Shown here one piece after another: positions 8,006 through 16,213 of a stretch of 64,000 bases of DNA. The stretch lies in assembly GCA_963821755.1 (NCBI GenBank), contig CAWGEX010000002.1, positions 682,001 to 746,000 of the forward strand, given 5' to 3'. The notes under the pieces are model-generated. The model did not search any database, had not been told where the DNA came from, and worked only from the letters and a program-made list of their open reading frames with translations. The stretch's first letter is position 1; every line of letters begins with the position of its first letter. The stretch comes from Bog-473 sp963821755 (GTDB taxonomy: Bacteria; Actinomycetota; Acidimicrobiia; Acidimicrobiales; RAAP-2). The position numbers and the translations under genes were made by a program.

Positions 8006-9007
8006 GTGACGCCGGTAGGACACGGAACGCATCGTCCGGCCCTCGGATTGATCCTCCCCGCCACCATGCAGGGGGAACTTCCAGCTGAAGCGGGTAGTAC
8101 TGCAGGTACTACCCGGACCGGGGCCGCTGCCCTGGCCGAGCTGTGCCGGCGCATCGAGGCCACCGGAGCGGACTCGTTGTGGGCGGTGGACCACCTCTTC
8201 TGGCCCCATCCCATCAACGAGTGCCTCACCACGCTGGCCGTTGCCGCCGCGGCCACCGAGCGCGTGACCCTGGGCAGCTGCATCCTTCAACTTCCACTGC
8301 GCCAGCCCTCCGCAGTGGCCAAACAGGTCACCTCGCTCCAACATCTGGCCGAAGGACGCTTCGTGTTGGGCCTGGGTGTGGGGATCCACGCCGACGAGTA
8401 CGCCCGGGCCGGGGTCGACTACCACCGTCGGGGTCTCCTCATGGATGCGGGCATCGCCGCCCTGCAGGACGCCTGGGCCAGCGCCGGCGGTCCGGCACCT
8501 GAGTACCGCCAACTCCCCGCCTCGCCCCGGGTGCCGCTGTGGATCGGTGGCGCCAGCGCGGCGGCTCGCCGGCGGGCCGCCGCCGTGGGCGATGCCTGGA
8601 TACCCCTGTTCGTCACCGTGGACGAATACGGGCCTGCCCTCGACGCGCTTCGCCGTGAGACCGTGCAGGCCGGGCGACCACCCGATGCCGTCACGCCGGG
8701 CGTGGTGGTCTTCGTGCACGTCGGTGACGACGGCGAACCAGACGGGCGCGCCCACCAGCGAGGATCTCAGTGGCTGTCCGAGCTCTACGGCCTCCCCACC
8801 AAGGCGTTCCACCGCCATCTGGTGGCCGGTCCGGCCGACGCCTGCGCCGCCCAACTGCACCACTTCGCAGAGGCCGGGGCCCGCCACGTCATCGTCATGG
8901 TGGCCGGTGCGGGCGCCCTGGCGCACTTCGCCGCGTTGCGGGCCGCCTTCCCCGCCGCGACCAGCACGACCAGTACGACGGGTGCCGTCCCGGTAGGAGT
9001 GACCTGA
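8006..9007 (+). CDS. LLM-class (luciferase-like) flavin/F420 oxidoreductase
   Basis: 333 residues of the luciferase-like TIM barrel: RPALGLILP (strand 1), GADSLWAVDHLFWP, the TSLQHLAEGRFVLGLGVG segment typical of F420-dependent members, and RVPLWIGGASAAA at the cofactor phosphate end. The substrate is unknown. GTG at 8006 follows TAACAT (7994-7999), a leaderless arrangement. The stop overlaps the next start (TGATG at 9005-9009), making this the first gene of a four-gene coupled unit with a thiolase, a KAS III and a nucleotidyltransferase. Part of the N-terminal coding sequence is a perfect palindrome (8092-8114). Confidence 0.88.
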   Translation: MTPVGHGTHRPALGLILPATMQGELPAEAGSTAGTTRTGAAALAELCRRIEATGADSLWAVDHLFWPHPINECLTTLAVAAAATERVTLGSCILQLPLRQPSAVAKQVTSLQHLAEGRFVLGLGVGIHADEYARAGVDYHRRGLLMDAGIAALQDAWASAGGPAPEYRQLPASPRVPLWIGGASAAARRRAAAVGDAWIPLFVTVDEYGPALDALRRETVQAGRPPDAVTPGVVVFVHVGDDGEPDGRAHQRGSQWLSELYGLPTKAFHRHLVAGPADACAAQLHHFAEAGARHVIVMVAGAGALAHFAALRAAFPAATSTTSTTGAVPVGVT

Positions 9008-10239
9008 TGAGTACGACACGCATGAGCAGCACCCCCATCGCCATTCTCGGTACCGGCATGACGGACATGAGCCGCCGTGACCTCTCCCCCGAGACGATGG
9101 CATACCAGGCCGTCTATGAGGCCCTGGGCGACGCCGGCCTGTCGCCGGGCGAGCTCGGCCTCGTCGTCGTCGGCAACGCCACGGGGGGACGACTGAACAA
9201 CCAGGCCTGCGTGCGGGGGCAGTCCTGGTTGCGCAAGGCCGGGCTCAACGACGTCGCCATCATCAACGTGGACAACTCGTGTGCCGGCGGAAGTTCAGCC
9301 CTCCATGTGGCCACCATGGTGGCGGCCGCCCAGGATCGACCGGTGCTCGCCCTCGGGGTGGAGAAGATGTGGACCGGGGACCGGGGCGAGACGATGGCCG
9401 GCATCGAGGACGGGCTGCCGGCCGACTACCGGCTCGACCTGCACGACCGGCTGGCCCATACCGACGACAACCCGGCCGGGAGCATCCTGATGGGGCTCAA
9501 CGACGGCTGGGCCCAGCGGATCATGGCTGAGCGTGGGGTGACCCTGCGCCAGATCGCCGCCGCCGCCGTGAAGGCGTTCGACCACGCGGCCCGCAACCCG
9601 CTGGCCCAGTGTCAGCGCACGCGGACCATCGAAGAGGTGCTGTCGGCGCCGCAGGTGGCGGGTATCTTGACCCGACTCATGTGCAGCTCCTTCACCGACG
9701 GGGCGGCCGCCGCCATCGTGGCCGGCCCCGCCGTCGCCGCCCCGGCCTCCGCTCCTCGTATCATCGCTTCGGTGGCCCGCTCCGGCAATGGACTCCTCGA
9801 CTACCACGACCGAATGACCCAGACCGCCGACGCCGCCTGGGAGGCGGCCGGCGTGGGCCCCTCCGACGTCGACCTGGTCGAGCTGCACGATGCCACGGCG
9901 GCCGAGGAGATCTACGCCCTCGAGTCGCTCGGGCTCTTCCCGGTCGGAGAGGCCGGCCCGGCCACAGAATCGGGCGACACCAGCATCGAGACACCGGGAT
10001 TGGTGGTCAACTCTTCGGGCGGCCTGGTGGGCCGGGGGCATCCCCTGGGCGCCACCGGGCTGGCCCAGGTGGTGGAGCTGGCCAACCAATTGCGGGGGCG
10101 GGCGGTGGGACGCCAGGTGGGCCGGGCCCGGTTGGGCCTAGCCGTCAACTCGGGCGGCATCATCGAAGGTGACGCCGGCTTCATCGCCATCCACGCGCTG
10201 ACGGCCGGGGCGCAGGCGGGAGTCGGGAGCCGAGCGTGA
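9007..10239 (+). CDS. thiolase-like lipid-transfer (SCP-x type) protein
   Basis: 410 residues of the thiolase superfamily, SCP-x / lipid-transfer branch. The nucleophilic cysteine lies in NVDNSCAGGSSAL (about residue 96). The downstream catalytic region has VELHDATAAEE and the C-terminal GRGHPLGATG. Members cleave or transfer acyl chains on CoA in sterol side-chain and branched-lipid breakdown; some act in biosynthesis. The chosen ATG overlaps the stop of the oxidoreductase, and homologues begin with the short TPIAILGTGMT strand. Its stop overlaps the KAS III start by 4 nt. Which substrate is thiolysed is not visible. Confidence 0.88.
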   Translation: MSTTRMSSTPIAILGTGMTDMSRRDLSPETMAYQAVYEALGDAGLSPGELGLVVVGNATGGRLNNQACVRGQSWLRKAGLNDVAIINVDNSCAGGSSALHVATMVAAAQDRPVLALGVEKMWTGDRGETMAGIEDGLPADYRLDLHDRLAHTDDNPAGSILMGLNDGWAQRIMAERGVTLRQIAAAAVKAFDHAARNPLAQCQRTRTIEEVLSAPQVAGILTRLMCSSFTDGAAAAIVAGPAVAAPASAPRIIASVARSGNGLLDYHDRMTQTADAAWEAAGVGPSDVDLVELHDATAAEEIYALESLGLFPVGEAGPATESGDTSIETPGLVVNSSGGLVGRGHPLGATGLAQVVELANQLRGRAVGRQVGRARLGLAVNSGGIIEGDAGFIAIHALTAGAQAGVGSRA

Positions 10240-11162
10240 GAGGCATTCGCATCACCGGCTGCGGCATCGCCGTGCCGGACAAGATCGTGACCAACGACGA
10301 CCTGGCCGCCAGCCTCGACACCAGCGACAGCTGGATCGTCGAACGCACGGGCATCCGCCAACGCCACATCGGCGGCACCACGTCGGGCCTGGCCATCGAA
10401 GCCGGGCGGGCGGCGCTGGACGACGCCGGGCTGACGGCGGCCGAGATCGACCATCTGATCCTGGCCACCACCACCCCGGACGCCGTCATCCCGGGCACCT
10501 CCCCCACGGTCCAGGATGCCTTGGGGATCAACGGGGGTGCCTTCGACATCAACGCCGCCTGCTCGGGCTTCGTCTACGGGATCGTCACGGTGTCCGGGCT
10601 TATCGCCGCCGGGTCCGGGCCCATCCTGCTCATCGGCTCCGAGACCCTCTCGAAGGTCACCGACTGGGACGACCGCTCCCTGGCGGTGATCGTCGGTGAC
10701 GGCGCCGGCGCCGTGGTGATCGAACCGGTCGACGGCCCGGGTCAGCTGCTCAGCTGGAACCTCCATTCCGACGGCTCGCTGCGCCACCTGCTCTACGCCG
10801 AGCACGGTGGCTTCCTCACCATGGACGGCAAGGAAGTTTTCCGCAAGGCGGTCCGCGCCGTGGTCGAGTCGACCGAGCAGGCCATGGCCGATGCCGGTCT
10901 CGGCCCCGACGACATCGCGCTCCTCGTGCCCCACCAGGCCAACCTGCGCATCATCCAGGCGGTGTGCCAGCGGCTGGGCATCCCCGAGGAGCGGGCCGTC
11001 TCGGTCATCGACCGCTACGGCAACACGTCGTCGGCCTCCATCCCGCTCGCCCTGCACGACGCCCTGGCCATGGGGCGGGTGCACGAGGGCGACCACCTCC
11101 TGCTGGCCGGGTTCGGCGGGGGCATGACCTGGGCCAGCGCCGTCCTCCGTTGGGGCGCGTGA
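10236..11162 (+). CDS. fabH: beta-ketoacyl-ACP synthase III family enzyme
   Basis: 308 residues with the complete KAS III catalytic set: Cys in NAACSGFVYG (about 109), His in VPHQANLRI (about 232) and Asn in YGNTSSASIP (about 262). The arginine-binding GIRQRHI and GDGAGAVV loops are also present. KAS III starts fatty-acid chains from acyl-CoA and malonyl-ACP; paralogues start polyketides or other acyl products. No acyl carrier protein or FabD lies beside it, so a specialised role in this cassette is as likely as housekeeping FabH. The GTG start lies within the thiolase stop (4-nt overlap); the end overlaps the nucleotidyltransferase start. Confidence 0.9.
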   Translation: MRGIRITGCGIAVPDKIVTNDDLAASLDTSDSWIVERTGIRQRHIGGTTSGLAIEAGRAALDDAGLTAAEIDHLILATTTPDAVIPGTSPTVQDALGINGGAFDINAACSGFVYGIVTVSGLIAAGSGPILLIGSETLSKVTDWDDRSLAVIVGDGAGAVVIEPVDGPGQLLSWNLHSDGSLRHLLYAEHGGFLTMDGKEVFRKAVRAVVESTEQAMADAGLGPDDIALLVPHQANLRIIQAVCQRLGIPEERAVSVIDRYGNTSSASIPLALHDALAMGRVHEGDHLLLAGFGGGMTWASAVLRWGA

Positions 11163-12025
11163 GCGCCCCCACCATCGCAGCACCCTCCTTCATCATCCTG
11201 GCGGCGGGGCGGGCCCGCCGCTACGGCGGCGTGAAGCCCCTGGCCCCGGTCGGGAGCCACGGCGAAGCGGTGATCGACCTGGTGGCCAGTGACGCCCGCC
11301 AAGCCGGCTTCGGGACCATCGTCGTGGTGCTGGGCCCCGACACCGGCCCGGCCATCCGCTATCACATCGAACACGTCTGGCCCGCCGACGTCGACGTGGC
11401 GTTCGCCCTACAGGCGGCGCCGCTCGGCACGGTCGACGCCGTCCTGTCGGCGTCGAAGCACGTGGGCGACGCGCCCTACGGGGTGGCCAACGCCGACGAC
11501 ATCTACGGGCTGGCCGCCACCGCGCTCCTGGCCGGTCATCTGCGCGGCGAACGGCCCACCGACGCCCTGGTCGGTTTCCGCCTGGCCGATGCCATGGTCG
11601 GCCGGTCGCCGGTCACCCGCGGGATCTGCTCGGTCTCCGACGACGGCCGGCTGCTGGGGGTGGACGAGCGCCGGGCGGTCACTCCCCTCGACAACGGCGA
11701 CTTCCGCTCGGACGACGGCCGGCAGCCGGAGCTGATCTCGCCCGACGCGCGGGTCTCCATGAACCTCTGGGGGTTCACGCCGGCCTTTCACCTGACGTTG
11801 CGGGCCGCCATGGACGCGGCCACCGGCGCCTCGGAGGAGGCCGAGGTGCTCCTCCCCGAAGTGGTGGCCCAGTCCTTGGCCACCACCACCTTCACGGTCC
11901 TGCCGGCATCGGGTCGGTGCATCGGCGTGACCCATCCCGATGACCTGGCCCTGGTCCAGGCCGAGATCGATCACCAGATCGGCCACGGTGAGCGCCCGGC
12001 CAAGCTGTGGACGCTGGACCCTTGA
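11159..12025 (+). CDS. NTP-transferase-fold nucleotidyltransferase
   Basis: 288 residues of the GT-A-like nucleotidyltransferase fold. The N-terminal loop FIILAAGRARRYGGVKPL is the classic nucleotide-binding signature (LAAG-x-GxR/K-PL type), and VANADDIYG supplies the acidic metal-binding pair. Such enzymes load sugar phosphates or other phosphorylated groups onto nucleotides. The C-terminal part (about 200-288) has no acyltransferase hexapeptide repeats, so it is not GlmU. GTG at 11159 overlaps the KAS III stop. As the last gene of the cassette it may activate the head group of the product made by the upstream enzymes; that is inference. Confidence 0.75.
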   Translation: MSAPTIAAPSFIILAAGRARRYGGVKPLAPVGSHGEAVIDLVASDARQAGFGTIVVVLGPDTGPAIRYHIEHVWPADVDVAFALQAAPLGTVDAVLSASKHVGDAPYGVANADDIYGLAATALLAGHLRGERPTDALVGFRLADAMVGRSPVTRGICSVSDDGRLLGVDERRAVTPLDNGDFRSDDGRQPELISPDARVSMNLWGFTPAFHLTLRAAMDAATGASEEAEVLLPEVVAQSLATTTFTVLPASGRCIGVTHPDDLALVQAEIDHQIGHGERPAKLWTLDP

Positions 12026-12737
12026 GGCTGCACGGTTGAGGCTGGACATGGGCTGTGAGATCGGGCCGGTCGTTACGGTGCCCCGTCCCCTTCGACATGC
12101 CCCCGGGCGCGACGCAACCCCGAGTAACCGTTCGGCCGAAGCCTCCCGTGCTCCTCGGGGCTACGTCTGCGACGTCCCGCTGGCATCGTGCCGGGATCGT
12201 GTCGGACAATCCCAAACCCGGGCCTGGTCCGGCGGCTCCAGGGAAGTCACCGTTCCGTTACACGGACCGTCTGTATTCGGTTCCTTCTTCCCGCTCCGAC
12301 CGCGAGCCCCTTGCGGGACTCAAAGCCGACCCTTGATCCAGCCTTTCGACTTTCTCTCGGCCACCTTCGGTGCTGCCTTGCGGCGTTCCTTCCGGCTTCC
12401 CGCTCTCCCGCCTTGCGACGGTCGTTTGGGGTTCGGCGGGCTTCTGTCTCCGAACTGGTGACACCTTGCGCCACTCGTCACACGAGGTCAATGGAATTTC
12501 GGGAAATCCCTACGTTCTCCCCACCTTTCTGGGCGTCGTCCCCAAGCAGACCGATGTCTATCCCCAACTCTTCCCCATGCGCGCCAGACCCGCCCCGGCC
12601 CGCCCAGCGCGGAGGGGCGGGGCGCGACGCGCACCCCTGGCATGGGCGCTCAGACGCGGGTGCTCGGATGCGGTGCTCGGATGCGGGACCGCCACCGGCG
12701 CTTGATGGCGCGCCGGCGGGCGAGAAGACTGATCCCG
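12026..12737. other. 712-bp region without a credible gene
   Basis: Open frames cross this stretch on both strands, but none has a start signal, recognisable protein or consistent codon bias. The central part is strongly purine-rich on the minus strand and full of hairpins (see the RNA entry at 12130-12510). The right part (12600-12737) is very GC-rich and holds two exact copies of a 13-mer, TGCTCGGATGCGG, at 12661-12686, just before the AraC-type gene. Confidence 0.7.
12130..12510 (-). ncRNA. candidate large structured noncoding RNA, family unknown
   Basis: On the minus strand this stretch is purine-rich and folds into many short local helices. Four have GNRA loops: GAGTCCC-GCAA-GGGGCTC (12304-12321), CCGTC-GCAA-GGCGG (12408-12421), GCC-GCAA-GGC (12375-12384) and AGTC-GAAA-GGCT (12340-12351). 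Others are GGGATTGT/ACGATCCC (12193-12213), TCCGT/ACGGA (12254-12266), ACGTC/GACGT (12163-12175), GGC-TTCG-GCC (12134-12143), GTTCGG/CCGAAC (12431-12455) and CTCGT/ACGAG (12474-12486). In four helices the minus strand has a G-U pair where the plus strand would have an A-C mismatch, which fixes the transcribed strand. Hallmarks of RNase P RNA, tmRNA and SRP RNA are absent. Ends are approximate. Confidence 0.55.
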
Positions 12738-13504
12738 ATGACGACCGGCGTCCGTCGCTATGCCAGCTGGCACGAAGTGGTGGACGAACCCGTGCATCGC
12801 TGGGAGACCCCGACCGGCGGGATCTCGGTGATCCTCAGCTTCGGGCCGGCCATGCGAGTGAGCAGTGCCTCGGCCTCGGGGCCCACGACGGTGACGTCGT
12901 TCGTCGTGGGCATGTACGACGAACCGGCCCTCACCGAGCACGACGGCGTGGGCCTCGGAGTGCAGGTCGACCTGACCGCCGCTGGAGCATTCGCCCTCCT
13001 CGGCGTGACCATGGACGAGTTGGCCAACCGCGTCGTGCCGGCGGCCGACGTGTGCCGCCTCGACGTCGACGGCCTGGTCGACCGGCTCCTCGGCGTCCCG
13101 AGCTGGCCGGAGAGGACGGCGATCCTCGATGAGACGCTGAGCCGGTCCATGGCCTCGGGGCCGCGCCTCTCCCCGGAAGTGGGCTGGGTCGACGCCCAGC
13201 TGCGAGCCCATCCCGAGACGGCGAGGATCGGCGACCTGGCCGAGGAGATCGGGTGGGGGCGCAGCCGGTTGGTCGATCGGTTCCGGCGGGAAGTGGGACT
13301 GCCCCCGAAAACCGTGGCTCGCGTGCTCCGCTACCGCCGTGCCGTCAGCCGTCTCACGTCGGGTACGTCGGGTCCGTCGGGTCGTCGTGGTCCCTGGCCG
13401 ACCTGGCGGCGGCCTCGGGGTACGCCGATCAGGCGCATTTCAACCGTGACTTCCGCGCCTTTTCCTCTATGACCCCGACCGAGTTCCTGGCTTCCCTCGG
13501 CTGA
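12738..13504 (+). pseudogene. AraC-family transcriptional regulator, frameshifted
   Basis: The N-terminal sensing part (about 1-150) and the first helix-turn-helix (IGDLAEEIGWGRSRLVDRFR) are read in one frame. The second helix-turn-helix (WSLADLAAASGYADQAHFNR, then FSSMTPTEFLASLG) is read one base back. The break lies in a run of CGTCGGGT units at 13357-13390, whose 9-nt spacing drops to 8 at 13375-13383, as expected if one base was lost. Restoring it gives a full-length protein of about 255 residues. ATG at 12738 is preferred over the in-frame upstream start because homologues begin near it. A divergent target is not obvious; the VOC gene follows 44 nt later. Confidence 0.75.
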
Positions 13505-13548
13505 AATTCGTACAAGACGGGTCGATCGGGTCGTCGTACCCTGGCACC

Positions 13549-13947
13549 ATGACCACCCAGTTCACCGACATCATCCCGGTCCTCGTCTACGCGGACATAC
13601 GGGCCGCCCACGACTTCCTGGTCGGTGCGTTGGGCTTCACCTCGGCCGGATTGCACGAGGAACCCTCGGGTCAGGTGGTCCACGGTGAAGTGCAGGCCGG
13701 CGGGCGCCGCATCTGGCTCCACCGCGTCTCAGACGAGCACGGGCTCGATACGCCGCAGTCGATCGGCCGCGCCGCCGGAGGCGTGGTGGTGCACGTGGAC
13801 GACGTCGACGCCCACTGCGAGCGCGCTCGTGCCGCCGGCGCGAACATCACCTCGGAGCCGCGGGACCAGGACTACGGCCAGCGCGAGTACGCCGTGCGCG
13901 ACCCCGAGGGGCACAGCTGGTGGATCGCCACGCCTACAGCGGCGTGA
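13549..13947 (+). CDS. VOC-superfamily (glyoxalase/bleomycin-resistance-like) protein
   Basis: 132 residues forming one vicinal-oxygen-chelate domain, with two beta-alpha-beta-beta-beta halves: FTDIIPVLVYADIRAAHDFLV at the start and GGVVVHVDDVDAHCERARAAG in the second half, ending with the YAVRDPEGHSWWIA signature strand. Metal-ligand positions are partly kept (Glu in YAVRDPEGH). Members act in glyoxal detoxification, dioxygenation or drug binding; the substrate is not known. TACCCT at 13537-13542 lies six bases before the ATG, so it is probably leaderless. It overlaps the convergent SDR by 14 nt. Confidence 0.8.
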   Translation: MTTQFTDIIPVLVYADIRAAHDFLVGALGFTSAGLHEEPSGQVVHGEVQAGGRRIWLHRVSDEHGLDTPQSIGRAAGGVVVHVDDVDAHCERARAAGANITSEPRDQDYGQREYAVRDPEGHSWWIATPTAA

Positions 13948-14719
13948 CGTAGGCCGCCGAGATCCCGCCGTCGACCAAGAAGGTCGACGCCGTCATGAAG
14001 GACGCGTCGTCCGAGGCCAAGAAGGCGGCGGCGGCGGCGATCTCGGACGCCTCGCCGAAGCGCCCCATGGGGATGTGCACCAGGCGCCGGGCCGCCCGCT
14101 CGGGGTCGGAGGCGAAGAGCTCCTGCAGCAAGGGCGTGTTGACCGGACCCGGGCACAGCGCATTGACCCGGACGCCCTGGCGGGCGAACTGCACGCCGAG
14201 CTCGCGCGACATGGTCAGGACCCCGCCCTTGCTGGCGCTGTAGCTGATCTGGCTGGTGGCCGCCCCCATGACGGCCACGAACGAGGCCGTGTTGACGACC
14301 GATCCTCCCCCGCGCGCCAGCAGGTGGGGGATCCCGAACTTGCAGCACAGGAAGACCGAGGTGAGGTTGACCTCCTGGACCCTCCGCCAGGCTTCGAGGC
14401 CGGTGTCGAGGATGGAGTCGTCGTCCGGCGGGCTGATCCCGGCGTTGTTGCAACAGATGTCGATGCCGCCGTAGTGGCTGGACACCGCCTCGTACAGGGC
14501 CTCGACCGCGGTGGCGGACGTCACGTCGGCCCCCACGAACATGCCGTCGATCGACTCGGCCAGCTCGCTGCCCTTGGCCTCGTCGACATCGACCACGGCC
14601 ACCTTGGCCCCCTCGACGGCGAAGCGTTCGCACATGGCCCGCCCGATGCCGCTGGCCCCACCGGTGATCACCGCCACCTTGTCGACCAGGCGGTGCGCGT
14701 ACGGCGTGGTCTGGCTCAT
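13934..14719 (-). CDS. short-chain dehydrogenase/reductase (SDR)
   Basis: 261 residues of the classical SDR fold. The NAD(P) loop is TGGASGIGRA (about 20-29), with Asp in VVDVDEAKG suggesting NAD preference. NNAG follows at about 90, the catalytic Ser in TASF at about 139, and the YSASKGG Tyr/Lys pair at about 157-161. The end (FLVDGGISAAY) is typical. It reduces or oxidises a carbonyl/alcohol; the substrate is unknown. GGAGAGTC stands directly before the ATG. It follows the aldehyde dehydrogenase by 8 nt on the same strand, so the two probably oxidise successive alcohol and aldehyde intermediates. Confidence 0.9.
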   Translation of the reverse strand: MSQTTPYAHRLVDKVAVITGGASGIGRAMCERFAVEGAKVAVVDVDEAKGSELAESIDGMFVGADVTSATAVEALYEAVSSHYGGIDICCNNAGISPPDDDSILDTGLEAWRRVQEVNLTSVFLCCKFGIPHLLARGGGSVVNTASFVAVMGAATSQISYSASKGGVLTMSRELGVQFARQGVRVNALCPGPVNTPLLQELFASDPERAARRLVHIPMGRFGEASEIAAAAAFLASDDASFMTASTFLVDGGISAAYVTPL

Positions 14720-14727
14720 GACTCTCC

Positions 14728-16141
14728 TTATTCGGAACTGATGAAGACGTTCTTCACGTCACTGAAGGAATCGAGCGCGTCGGGACCGAGCTCGCGACCG
14801 ATGCCGGACTGCTTGGCGCCCCCGAACGGGGTCCAGTAACGAACCGACGAATGGGAGTTGACCGAGAGGGTGCCCGTCTCGACGGCCCGGGCCACCCGGA
14901 GGGCACGGCCCACGTCGCGGGTCCACAGTGAGCCGGAGAGCCCGTAGGGCGTGTCGTTGGCCAGCCGCACCGCGTCGGCCTCGTCCTCGAAGGGAATGAC
15001 GACGACGACCGGCCCGAAGATCTCCTCGGTGGCCGCCCGGTCGCCCGGGCCGACCGGGGCCAGCACCGTCGGCGCGAACCAGTGGCCCGGTCCCTCCGGG
15101 CACGACCCCCGGAACGCCACCGGCGCGCCGTCGGGCACGAAGGAGGCCACTTGCTCTTTGTGCGCGGCGGAGATCAGCGGCCCCATCTCGGTCGCTTCCT
15201 GCGTCGGGTCGCCCACCACCACACCGGCCACGGCGGGCTCCAAGCCGGGACAGGAACTCCTCGTAGACCGAGCGCTGCACCAGGATGCGGGAGCGGGCAC
15301 AGCAGTCCTGACCGGCATTGTCGAAGACGCCGTAGGGGGCCCGGGCGGCGGCCAGGTCCACGTCGGCGTCGGAAAAGACGATGTTGGCGCTCTTGCCACC
15401 CAGCTCGAGAGTGACCCGTTTCACCTGGTCGGCCGCTCCGGCCATGATGGTCCGGCCCACCTCGGTCGAGCCGGTGAAGCAGATCTTGCGCACGGCGGGA
15501 TGAGTGACGAAGCGCCGGCCCACCACGCTGCCCTTCCCGGGCAGGATCTGGAGCACCCCCTCGGGCAGGCCGGCTTCGAGCGCCAGCTCACCGATGCGCA
15601 GGGCGCTGAGCGGGGTCAGCTCGGCCGGCTTGAGCACCACGGTGTTCCCGGCCGCCAGGGCCGGCGCCAGGCCCCAGCCGGCGATGGCCATGGGGAAGTT
15701 CCACGGGACGATGATCCCCACCACCCCGAGGGGTTCGTGGAAGGTGAGGTTGACCCCGCCGGGCACGGGGATCTGGCGACCGCTGTGGCGCTCGGGCGCA
15801 GCGGCGTAGTACTCGAGCACGTCGCGGACGTTGCCCGCCTCCCAGCGGGCGTTGCCGATCACGTGACCGGCGTTGGCCACTTCGAGCGCGGCCAGCTCCT
15901 CGCCGCAACGGTCGACCTCGGCGGCGAAACGGCGCAGCAGGCGGGCCCGATCGCCGGGGGCCACCTCGCGCCAGCTCTCGTACGCCGCGGCCGCCCGGCC
16001 GATGGCCACGTCGACCTCGGGCTCACCCAGCGCGCCGATCTCGGTGATCACGTCCCCGGACGCCGGATTGCGGAGGACCGTCACCGCTGGCTCGCTGATC
16101 CGCACCGGCTCATCCGCACCGGCTGAATCTACTGGCACCAT
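14728..16141 (-). pseudogene. NAD-dependent aldehyde dehydrogenase, frameshifted
   Basis: The N-terminal two thirds (one frame) hold PWNFPMAIAGWGLAPALAAG, FTGSTEVGR, the catalytic Glu in VTLELGGKS and the catalytic Cys in NAGQDCCARSR. The last third (shifted by one base) holds GDPTQEATEMGPLIS, TEEIFGPVVVVIPF and PFGGAKQSGIGRE. The break is near 15238-15258, where EEFLSR should join EPAVAGVVVGDP directly. Joined, the protein is about 470 residues, normal for the family, which oxidises aldehydes to acids with NAD. It is divergent from an acyl-CoA synthetase and followed by an SDR, consistent with fatty alcohol or aldehyde use. Active residues are intact, so sequence error is plausible. Confidence 0.8.
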
Positions 16142-16213
16142 CGGTGCCGGACCGGGCACCGGATCGCCTGCTTCGGCCGACCGGTTCCCCGGCTGCCGGG
16201 TACTCTTCCCGCC

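Noticed and set aside
12130..12510. Identity as RNase P RNA, tmRNA, SRP RNA or a group II intron
   Set aside because: The conserved cores I know for these (e.g. GAGGAAAGUCC and the paired ACAGAA core, the tRNA-like tmRNA ends, SRP GGAAGGAAGCAGC context, group II domain V) are missing or out of place; similar short words occur only by chance.
12188..13132. Plus-strand open frame crossing the RNA candidate and the AraC gene
   Set aside because: Its second half is an off-frame reading of the AraC gene and its first half lacks any protein-like pattern.
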